The position numbers were made by a program, and so were the translations under genes. The notes beneath the pieces were generated by a model. It searched no databases. It was not told the DNA's origin and saw only the letters and a program-made list of their open reading frames with translations. 5,096 nt of DNA from Candidatus Methylomirabilota bacterium (lineage in GTDB: Bacteria > Methylomirabilota > Methylomirabilia > Methylomirabilales > Methylomirabilaceae). The stretch spans positions 1-5,096 of the forward strand of contig PQAQ01000068.1 in NCBI GenBank assembly GCA_003105305.1. Direction: 5' to 3'. Shown here one piece after another: positions 1-5,096 of the stretch. Every line of letters starts with the position of its first letter. The first letter of the stretch is position 1.

Positions 1-11
1 CCTCTCCTCCC
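1..11 (-). promoter_or_regulatory. Ribosome binding site of the next gene downstream, at the window edge
   Basis: On the minus strand the last bases of the window read GGGAGGAGAGG, a near-ideal Shine-Dalgarno sequence. It lies about 33 nt beyond the cheD stop codon, so a further gene of the same operon should start just outside the window. In related clusters the gene after cheD is often cheB, the receptor methylesterase; that identity is inference, because no coding sequence of it is visible. The rest of the stretch between cheD and the edge (positions 12-44) shows no recognisable terminator. Confidence 0.55.
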
Positions 12-44
12 GCCTCGCCTCTTCAGCCTACAGTCTATCTCCCG

Positions 45-605
45 TCAGTCTTCAAATAGCGTCACATCGCCATATTGCTCGATCTGCTGCTGCGCCGTCG
101 CTTCATGCTCGCGTTCGACCACCGTCGTCACGCTGGTCATACCGGCCAGCCGCCTCACCCTGACTTTTCCGGAGGCGGTATCGAAGAGCACATACCTGGC
201 GGCGCGGCCTCCCAGATCATGCGCCAACAGCGGGATCTCCTCCGTGCGCAAGAACTCACGGATAAATCGGATATTCTGCTGAGGGACTCCGTGGGCCGAC
301 TCAGCGATCTGCAGGACGTGCCCCCCGCCAAAGACCTTGGCCTGCAGCCGGGATCGTTCCCCTCCCAGCCTCTGGATCTTCCCGATGAGCAGTTCCATAG
401 CATGCAGTCCGAACCGGGCGGGATTCGCCTCGCCGTCACCGTTCGGTGCAGCGGGCAGCATGAAGTGATTCATGCCGCCAATACCCGTTGCGGGATCCCG
501 AAGACAGGCGGCGATACAGGATCCCAGCAGGGTCTTAATCACGGTGGGCTCGTGTGTAGCGAATACGCCCCCGATGTGGATGGTCACCTCGCCTTTGCGG
601 CTCAT
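45..605 (-). CDS. cheD: CheD, chemoreceptor glutamine deamidase
   Basis: CheD is a cytoplasmic enzyme that hydrolyses particular glutamine side chains of chemoreceptors to glutamate, creating methylatable sites; in some species it also works with CheC. With the ATG at 605 the protein has 186 residues. The signature TLLGSC (25-30) carries the catalytic Cys30, and GGMNHFMLP (43-51) carries His47, 17 residues later as in Thermotoga CheD; Thr25 fits the third active-site residue. Further family blocks are ARFGLHAMELLI (63-74), AKVFGGG (89-95), NIRFIREFL (111-119) and DLGG (130-133). The ATG overlaps the cheR stop as ATGA, suggesting translational coupling. An in-frame GTG at 617 would add four residues and has a purine-rich stretch about 14 nt upstream, so it is a possible alternative. 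About 30 residues of charged tail follow the conserved core. The family call is secure; the exact start is less so. Confidence 0.95.
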   Translation of the reverse strand: MSRKGEVTIHIGGVFATHEPTVIKTLLGSCIAACLRDPATGIGGMNHFMLPAAPNGDGEANPARFGLHAMELLIGKIQRLGGERSRLQAKVFGGGHVLQIAESAHGVPQQNIRFIREFLRTEEIPLLAHDLGGRAARYVLFDTASGKVRVRRLAGMTSVTTVVEREHEATAQQQIEQYGDVTLFED

Positions 606-1513
606 TTCGTCGCCCACGGCGGCGTCGCCGACCCTTTCCCCTCTCGCTTCCGGTAAATGGTATTGCGAAGAAGCGTAAACTCATCGCTCATCCCGTAGAG
701 CGACTCGGAATGTCCCAGGAATAGATAAGCATCATCTTTAAGATACGCGGCGAATCGTTCCATTAGGCGGCGCTGCGTCGGCTTGTCGAAGTAGATGATC
801 ACGTTTCGACAGAAGATGCAGTCAAAGAACGTTCGGACAGGCCACGGGTCCCACTGGAGATTAATCTGTCGAAATGTGATGAGATCCCTAATCTCTGGAG
901 CCACCTGTACAAACCCGGCGCGCGAACCGGTTCCACGGAGAAAATACCGCTCAAGAATCGGTTTGGGAATATCGGCCACGCGTTCCGTTGGGTATACGCC
1001 TTGCGCTGCCCGGTCCAGGACCTCGGTATCGATGTCGGAGGCCAGGATGCGCACATCCCAGGCTGAAAAGTTCTCGATAGCGTTTCGCAGCGTGATGGCG
1101 ATGGTGTACGGCTCTTCACCGCTGCTGCACCCGGCGCTCCAGATCCGGATCTGCCGCTTACCGGTTCGCACCACTCGCGCCTTCCAAGCCGACACCATCT
1201 CCTGTTCCAGAAAATCGAAGTGCGCCTTTTCGCGATAAAAATCGGTCTTGTTCGTGGTGATCGCATTAACGAAATGCTCCAGCTCCGTCTGCCCGGCCTC
1301 ATCCCTAAGATAGTCATAATACTTCCGGAACGATGGCAGGCTCAGCGCGCGCAGCCGCTTGCCAAGCCGGGAGCAGACAAGATTGCGCTTGTGTTCGCTC
1401 AGCGCGATCCCGGTGTGGGCTTTTATCAGATTCTGAAACAGTCGGAACTCCTGATCGGTGATCGTAACCTCCGACAAGACCTGAGAGGCTGGCCTTGCTA
1501 TAGTCCCGTACAT
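602..1513 (-). CDS. cheR: CheR, S-adenosylmethionine-dependent chemoreceptor methyltransferase
   Basis: CheR transfers methyl groups from S-adenosylmethionine to glutamates on the cytoplasmic helices of chemoreceptors, the methylating half of adaptation. The 303-residue product has the usual family length. An N-terminal all-helical domain (about 17-72) is followed by the family motif TTNKTDFYRE (86-95), the SAM-binding loop SAGCSSGEEPY (126-136), the acidic LASDID strand end (157-162), FCRNVIIYF (234-242) and GHSESLYG (267-274). A beta-subdomain (about 188-219, with RYFLRGTGS) is the part that in Salmonella CheR docks the receptor pentapeptide. The frame is open further upstream, but that would run back into mcp and has no ribosome site; the ATG at 1513 has GAGGTGA eight bases upstream and lies 16 nt after the mcp stop. 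The stop overlaps cheD. Catalytic motifs are all intact, so identification is firm. Confidence 0.97.
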   Translation of the reverse strand: MYGTIARPASQVLSEVTITDQEFRLFQNLIKAHTGIALSEHKRNLVCSRLGKRLRALSLPSFRKYYDYLRDEAGQTELEHFVNAITTNKTDFYREKAHFDFLEQEMVSAWKARVVRTGKRQIRIWSAGCSSGEEPYTIAITLRNAIENFSAWDVRILASDIDTEVLDRAAQGVYPTERVADIPKPILERYFLRGTGSRAGFVQVAPEIRDLITFRQINLQWDPWPVRTFFDCIFCRNVIIYFDKPTQRRLMERFAAYLKDDAYLFLGHSESLYGMSDEFTLLRNTIYRKREGKGSATPPWATK

Positions 1514-1521
1514 GTCTGCCG

Positions 1522-1528
1522 TCACCTC
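1522..1528 (-). promoter_or_regulatory. Ribosome binding site that fixes the cheR start
   Basis: The minus strand reads GAGGTGA, eight bases before the ATG at 1513. It sits in the 16-nt gap after the mcp stop (TAG, 1530-1532). This supports a 303-residue CheR rather than the longer open frame that overlaps the receptor gene. Confidence 0.7.
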
Positions 1529-1529
1529 G

Positions 1530-3296
1530 CTAGAACTCCTCAAAGACGCCGTGGGCCGCATCGGTCCCGGTGGCGGCCGCCACAACAGCAGCAGCCTTCG
1601 GCGACTCAACCCTGATCTTATCTCGCCGCGCGTTTATAGGTACCACTTTCTTGCTCGCCGAGATCTCGCCGTCGTCCGCGGTTCCCAGTTTGAATATCTC
1701 AATCTGGGCCGACAATTCGTCTGCCTGCGCCGCCAGGGTCTGGGCGGTCAAGCTGATCTCTTCGGTCTGGGCGGCGTTGCTTTGGGTTACGCTGTCCATC
1801 TGAGTGACCGCTTGGTTTACCTGCTCGATCCCTTGCGCCTGCTCCCCGGAGGCGGCAGAGATATCGGCGATCAGATCGGCCACCTTCTTAATTGAAGCGA
1901 CGATCTCGTTCAGGGTCTCGCCGGATCGATTCACCAGCCTGGATCCTTCCTCCACCTTACTCACCGAATCGGTGATAAGCGCCTTGATCTCCTTGGAGGC
2001 GGCCGCGGAGCGTTGAGCGAGCGCCCGGACCTCGCTGGCCACTACAGCAAAGCCGCGGCCCTGCTCGCCGGCGCGGGCGGCCTCGACGGCCGCATTGAGC
2101 GCCAGCAGGTTGGTCTGAAAGGCAATCTCGTCGATGGTCGTGATGATGGCGGCGATCTGCCTGGAGGAGCGGGTGATCGCCCCCATGGAGGCGATAGCCT
2201 CTTCGACCACCGCGCCGCCCTTTTCCGCCACCTCTCTGGCGTTCATCGCCATCTGATTCGCCTGGCCCGCATTATCCGCATTCTGCTTGACGGTGGAGGT
2301 CATCTGCTCCAGCGATGCGGCCGTCTCCTCCAGCGAAGAGGCCTGCATTTGGACACCGCCACTCAGCTCCTCGTTGCCGGCGGCTAAGCTCTGCGTCGCC
2401 ATGGATACCGAAGAGGCAACCGCTGACACTCGACGCAAGAACGGATTTAAGGTGTCCAGCGAACCGTTTAACGCCGCAGCCATCTGGCTTAATTCATCGC
2501 TACAGCGCACGGGAACGCGCTGCGAGAGGTCGCCATCGGCCAGCCCACGAATCACCGGCAGCATATCGGTCACCGGGCGCTTCACGTAGGCGCGAATAAT
2601 CCAGGCCAGCATCAGCCACAAACCGCCCAATACGACCGCCAAGCCTCCGATGGCGCTCCAGGCGCTCTTCTTGGCGGCGGCGAACGCTGCCGCCAACGGA
2701 ACCTGCACGACCAGTCCTCCCATCACATCGCCCAGCTTGAAATCCTTTTTGGGACTATCGGGATGGGCATTGTGGCAGTCCGCGCAACCTTGAGCCGATA
2801 CGACGTCGGCTGTGAACAGATACAGCGAAGGCGCGCCGTCCGTCCACCGGATCTCGGCCGGTTGGCTCTTCGACTCCTTGACGAGCTGCTCCAGGAGCCG
2901 CCGTTCGAACTCATCACGAGGCCCTTTGGTCTTGTTGATCGGCCAGAGGCTCAGCAGATCGACCTTATACAGTCCTTTCTCGTTGACCTTGGCGGTCACC
3001 TCGTTGACGAAGGTGGCCGGTAGCGGGATCCACCCCTTTTCGTCTCGACTCTGAGCAGTGCCGGGCTTGACCTCAAAGCCGTCCTTCTTCAGCTTCGCGA
3101 CAACTTGGGCGTTATAGTACATACGATCCTGACTGACCTGCACCGAAAGGGCCTGGGCCGTCTGTCTGGCCTGAGACTCCACAGCCCGCATCGACTCGGA
3201 ATAGAGATAGAACGCCCCGCCCACACAGAGCACGATCATCACGGCGCCAATGGGTCCTAGAATCTTCGTACTGATCTTCCAGTGTGCGAATCTCAT
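1530..3296 (-). CDS. Membrane chemoreceptor (methyl-accepting chemotaxis protein) with a periplasmic c-type haem sensor domain
   Basis: This 588-residue receptor senses a signal outside the cytoplasm and controls CheA through CheW. In order: a short cytoplasmic start; a membrane helix (about 11-32); a periplasmic domain (about 38-205) resembling the Tll0287-like/DUF3365 family, with haem motif CADCH (171-175) followed by [15 protein letters not shown]; a second membrane helix (about 212-236); HAMP (about 237-290, DLSQRVPV); and a long coiled-coil hairpin. Methylation helices lie at about 316-339 ([12 protein letters not shown]) and 479-501; the tip, with [20 protein letters not shown] (391-410), is canonical. 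From TAAS (325) to the tip the spacing equals that of Tsr, suggesting class 36H. A flexible Ala-rich tail ends in VFEEF. The ATG at 3296 is preferred over a TTG at 3335 because of a strong ribosome site. Haem attachment and the ligand sensed (redox, O2, NO or CO) are inferred. Confidence 0.95.
   Translation of the reverse strand: MRFAHWKISTKILGPIGAVMIVLCVGGAFYLYSESMRAVESQARQTAQALSVQVSQDRMYYNAQVVAKLKKDGFEVKPGTAQSRDEKGWIPLPATFVNEVTAKVNEKGLYKVDLLSLWPINKTKGPRDEFERRLLEQLVKESKSQPAEIRWTDGAPSLYLFTADVVSAQGCADCHNAHPDSPKKDFKLGDVMGGLVVQVPLAAAFAAAKKSAWSAIGGLAVVLGGLWLMLAWIIRAYVKRPVTDMLPVIRGLADGDLSQRVPVRCSDELSQMAAALNGSLDTLNPFLRRVSAVASSVSMATQSLAAGNEELSGGVQMQASSLEETAASLEQMTSTVKQNADNAGQANQMAMNAREVAEKGGAVVEEAIASMGAITRSSRQIAAIITTIDEIAFQTNLLALNAAVEAARAGEQGRGFAVVASEVRALAQRSAAASKEIKALITDSVSKVEEGSRLVNRSGETLNEIVASIKKVADLIADISAASGEQAQGIEQVNQAVTQMDSVTQSNAAQTEEISLTAQTLAAQADELSAQIEIFKLGTADDGEISASKKVVPINARRDKIRVESPKAAAVVAAATGTDAAHGVFEEF
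1533..1547 (-). other. Receptor C-terminal pentapeptide VFEEF, candidate CheR tether
   Basis: The last five residues of the chemoreceptor (584-588) are VFEEF, an aromatic-Glu-x-Phe terminus preceded by roughly 45 residues of Ala-rich, probably flexible linker. Known CheR-binding termini are NWETF in enterobacterial Tsr and Tar and GWEEF in Pseudomonas Aer2/McpB. The match is good except that Phe replaces Trp. Function as a CheR tether is inferred from this similarity and from the adjacent cheR. Confidence 0.55.
2772..2786 (-). other. c-type haem attachment motif CADCH in the receptor's periplasmic domain
   Basis: Codons TGC GCG GAC TGC CAC encode Cys171-Ala-Asp-Cys174-His175. CxxCH is the site where a haem is joined through two thioethers, with the His as the proximal iron ligand. 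It lies between the two membrane helices, so on the periplasmic side where cytochrome c maturation takes place. The following residues NAHPDSP and DFKLGD resemble what I recall as conserved in Tll0287-like (DUF3365) domains, which makes a chance CxxCH unlikely. Confidence 0.85.
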
Positions 3297-3300
3297 CACT

Positions 3301-3310
3301 CCCTCCCCTT
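3301..3310 (-). promoter_or_regulatory. Ribosome binding site that fixes the mcp start
   Basis: The minus strand reads AAGGGGAGGG and then AGTG before the ATG at 3296. The GGAGG core is five bases from the start codon. It supports the ATG over the upstream in-frame TTG at 3335, which would place the start only about 10 nt after the cheW stop, with no comparable purine-rich stretch close before it. Confidence 0.75.
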
Positions 3311-3345
3311 CAAAGGAGTTGTCTGTCGGCAGCAATCATCACCGC

Positions 3346-3873
3346 CTAGTTCCGGAAGGCCGCCTCGGCCGCCGCCTGCACCATACTTGCCGCCTCTACG
3401 GTTGTCAGCACCTTCTCGATATCCAGCAGGATCACCAGTTTCTCTCCGGACTTAGCCAACCCGTTAATGAAGGAGGTGTCCACCTGGCCGTGTAATTCCG
3501 GCGTGGGCTGGATGTCGTCGCCCGCGACGTTAAGGACATCGGAGACGGCGTCGACAATGAATCCCATGGTTCGCTGCTGCGCGGCCGACCGGCTCCGAAT
3601 CTGAACGACTACGATGACGGTAAACTTCGTCAACTCTACATCGGGTAGCCCGAACTTTTTACGGAGGTCGATAATGGGCACGATCGTGCCGCGAAGGTTC
3701 AGCACCCCCTTGACGAACACCGGCGCGTTGGGAAGAGGTGTGATGGCCGAGAATCCCTTGATTTCCTGGATATTGAGGATTTCTACTCCATACTCCTCCT
3801 GCCCAAGGGCAAAGGTCAGAAACTGGTGCGTGCCATCGGTATAGCTAGTCTGGTCAATCATCCGTTCGCTCAT
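3346..3873 (-). CDS. cheW: CheW, chemotaxis coupling (adaptor) protein
   Basis: CheW is a small cytoplasmic adaptor that bridges the receptor tip and the P5 domain of CheA in the signalling array; it has no catalysis. The 175-residue product is a single CheW-like domain (about 17-157). Visible hallmarks are QFLTFALGQEEYGVEI (17-32) followed by QEI, VKGVLNLRGTIVPIIDL (54-70) with the conserved Arg-Gly at 61-62, GFIVDAVSDVL (104-114) and LLDIEKVL (149-156). A short Ala-rich C-terminal tail of about 18 residues follows the domain. The ATG at 3873 has AAGGAGAG six bases upstream; a second Met at residue 5 has no better site. The gene lies between cheA (196 nt upstream) and the receptor gene (49 nt downstream), so it most likely serves both. 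No missing key residue was seen. Confidence 0.96.
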   Translation of the reverse strand: MSERMIDQTSYTDGTHQFLTFALGQEEYGVEILNIQEIKGFSAITPLPNAPVFVKGVLNLRGTIVPIIDLRKKFGLPDVELTKFTVIVVVQIRSRSAAQQRTMGFIVDAVSDVLNVAGDDIQPTPELHGQVDTSFINGLAKSGEKLVILLDIEKVLTTVEAASMVQAAAEAAFRN

Positions 3874-3879
3874 GAGCGT

Positions 3880-3887
3880 CTCTCCTT
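3880..3887 (-). promoter_or_regulatory. Ribosome binding site of cheW
   Basis: The minus strand reads AAGGAGAG, followed by six bases and the ATG at 3873. This is a strong, well-placed site and means cheW can be translated independently of cheA despite the 196-nt gap between them. Confidence 0.7.
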
Positions 3888-3942
3888 CTCCGTTCTGGAT
3901 CAGTGGTACAAACCCGATCCGTGTATGGAACTCTTTACATGC

Positions 3943-3972
3943 GCTGCGGGCCGCATCGATCCCGGCTGCAGC
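3943..3972. other. GC-rich inverted repeat (possible RNA hairpin) in the cheA-cheW gap
   Basis: On the plus strand GCTGC (3943-3947) and GCCG (3950-3953) pair with CGGC (3963-3966) and GCAGC (3968-3972). This gives nine GC-rich base pairs interrupted by a 2-by-1 internal loop and closed by a 9-nt loop. In the operon transcript it would fold about 70 nt before the cheW start. No run of T follows on the minus strand, so it is not a standard intrinsic terminator. It may be an RNA-processing or stability element, or chance pairing in GC-rich DNA. Confidence 0.35.
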
Positions 3973-4069
3973 AGTGACCGCCTTCGACGCTTCACTCCTG
4001 CCTTATACTGTGACGCACCCTGTCCGACGCCCGATTGTCTATGGTCCCCATCCGGCTCATAAGGGGTCC

Positions 4070-5096
4070 TCAGGCGGCCTGGCGGAGCGCGTGTGACCCG
4101 GAAGCCAACCGAACCAATTCCGGAATATCCAGGATCATCGCCACCCGACCGTCGCCCAGGATGGTCGCTCCGGACAGGCCCGGCACCTTGCGATAATTCA
4201 TCTCCAGGCTCTTGATGACCACCTGATTCTGTCCCAGCAGTTCATCTACCAGGAGGGCGACCCGCCGACCGTCCTGCTCGACGATGACGAGCAGGCCTAG
4301 GGTCGGATCGCTTACCCTGGGAGTGACGTCAAACAGCTCATAAAGGCGGACAATCGGCAGAGCATGGCCGCGGACGCTGACCACTTCGCCGCGACCGACC
4401 ACCTTACCCAGATCCGTCGGCTTCGGCCGGATCGACTCGGTAATCGAGACCAACGGGATGATATAGACCTCGTGGCCGACCTGAATCGACAGGCCGTCCA
4501 TGATCGCCAGTGTAAGCGGCAACTTGATCGTAAACCGGGTCCCGCGACCTGCCTCGGTCGCAATGGCGATTGACCCTCCCAACCCCTCGATATTCCGCAC
4601 GACGACGTCCATTCCCACCCCGCGGCCTGATACATCGGTCACCTGCTCAGCGGTTGAGAAACCGGGTCGAAAGATCAGGCGATAGACCTGGTCGTCGCTG
4701 AGCGACTCATCTCCGCTGATAAGGCCCTGCTCAACCGCCTTTTTAAGAATCTTGGACTTATCGAGGCCGCGGCCGTCGTCGGCCACCTCAATGTAAATGC
4801 TGCCGCTCTGATGAAAGGCATTCAGCCGGATCCACCCCTCGGCAGGCTTACCCTGGGCCAGTCGTCGATCCGGCGGCTCAATTCCATGATCGACCGCATT
4901 GCGGATCAGGTGAGTCATCGGATCGCTGATACGCTCGATCACGGTCTTATCCAGCTCGGTCTCCTCTCCTTTTATCTGGAGGGTGACCGATTTTCCGCAC
5001 TCCGCCGCCAGGTCGCGCACCACGCGAGGAAATCGCTTGAACACGGTGCCGACCGGCAACATCCGGACGGCCATGACCCGCTCCTGCAGCTCCCGC
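4070..5096 (-). CDS. cheA: CheA, chemotaxis sensor histidine kinase (C-terminal half; start lies outside the window)
   Basis: CheA is the cytoplasmic kinase that autophosphorylates a histidine in its P1 domain under receptor control and passes the phosphate to CheY and CheB. About 341 residues are visible, roughly half of a typical CheA; P1, P2 and most of the P3 dimerisation domain are beyond the right edge. Counting from the first full codon (Arg at 5095), the frame reads RELQERV then MAVRMLPVG, the usual P3-P4 junction, so the Met at 5074 is internal and not a start. The P4 ATPase domain shows the N box MTHLIRNAVDHG (60-71), G1 DDGRGL (106-111), RPGFSTAEQ (143-151), G2 GRGVGMDVV (157-165) and GTRFTIKLPL (185-194). 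The CheW-like P5 domain fills about 200-332. It ends without a fused receiver domain. All ATP-binding motifs look intact. Confidence 0.96.
   Translation of the reverse strand, partial: RELQERVMAVRMLPVGTVFKRFPRVVRDLAAECGKSVTLQIKGEETELDKTVIERISDPMTHLIRNAVDHGIEPPDRRLAQGKPAEGWIRLNAFHQSGSIYIEVADDGRGLDKSKILKKAVEQGLISGDESLSDDQVYRLIFRPGFSTAEQVTDVSGRGVGMDVVVRNIEGLGGSIAIATEAGRGTRFTIKLPLTLAIMDGLSIQVGHEVYIIPLVSITESIRPKPTDLGKVVGRGEVVSVRGHALPIVRLYELFDVTPRVSDPTLGLLVIVEQDGRRVALLVDELLGQNQVVIKSLEMNYRKVPGLSGATILGDGRVAMILDIPELVRLASGSHALRQAA

Noticed and set aside
75..656. Plus-strand open frame of 193 codons opposite cheD
   Set aside because: It lies fully antisense to cheD and the end of cheR, both with intact family motifs, and its translation is rich in Arg, Gly and Pro with no recognisable domain. 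It is typical of GC-rich shadow frames.
1514..1609. N-terminal extension of CheR by 32 residues
   Set aside because: It would overlap the end of the receptor gene, its sequence is Arg/Pro/Leu-rich unlike CheR, and the good ribosome site lies at 1522-1528, ahead of the internal ATG at 1513.
3297..3335. TTG start of the receptor 13 codons upstream
   Set aside because: The codon is rare as a start, has no ribosome site, and the added residues would precede the membrane helix without matching receptor N-termini; the ATG at 3296 has a strong site.
3895..3951. Minus-strand mini-frame of 18 codons (starting MRPAAHVKSS) in the cheA-cheW gap
   Set aside because: There is no convincing ribosome site, and a frame this short is expected by chance; nothing in it is recognisable.
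3926..3960. Possible sigma-28 (flagellar) promoter, minus-strand TAAAGAGT
   Set aside because: The -35-like half matches 6 of 8 bases, but no GCCGATAA-like -10 is found at the required spacing.
4043..4069. Intrinsic terminator after cheA
   Set aside because: The stem is only seven pairs with a mismatch and a 13-nt loop, and no T run follows on the minus strand; the downstream genes are functionally linked, so termination here is not expected.

Overview
The window holds part of one chemotaxis gene cluster. Every supported gene is on the minus strand, so the operon reads from the right edge to the left: cheA (5' part outside the window), cheW, a methyl-accepting chemoreceptor (mcp), cheR and cheD. 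A strong ribosome binding site at the extreme left edge announces a further gene, for which cheB is the natural guess. Coding is dense: mcp to cheR is 16 nt, cheR and cheD overlap by ATGA, and cheW to mcp is 49 nt. The one sizeable gap (196 nt) separates cheA from cheW and can form a GC-rich hairpin.

The set is a self-contained sensory module. CheA (ATPase P4 and CheW-like P5 visible) and CheW form the signalling base under the receptor array. The receptor feeds signals into them. CheR methylates receptor glutamates and CheD deamidates receptor glutamines for adaptation. The gene order cheA-cheW-mcp-cheR-cheD matches, from memory, the Pseudomonas aeruginosa Che2 (F7-class) cluster, in which the receptor is the haem protein Aer2/McpB. 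The receptor's cytoplasmic hairpin aligns without gaps to Tsr from the first methylation helix to the tip, which fits the 36H class that partners F7 systems.

The most interesting element is the receptor. Its periplasmic domain looks like the Tll0287-like (DUF3365) fold and carries one c-type haem motif, CADCH. It therefore appears to be a membrane receptor sensing redox state or a haem ligand outside the cytoplasm. Its last residues, VFEEF, resemble the CheR-tethering pentapeptides NWETF (Tsr/Tar) and GWEEF (Aer2/McpB), and a CheR gene follows directly.

The organism is a Gram-negative-type bacterium with fairly GC-rich DNA and a c-type cytochrome maturation capacity. A deltaproteobacterium or a member of NC10/Methylomirabilota would fit, but the window cannot decide this. 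There are no RNA genes, mobile elements, CRISPR arrays or pseudogenes that I can support.
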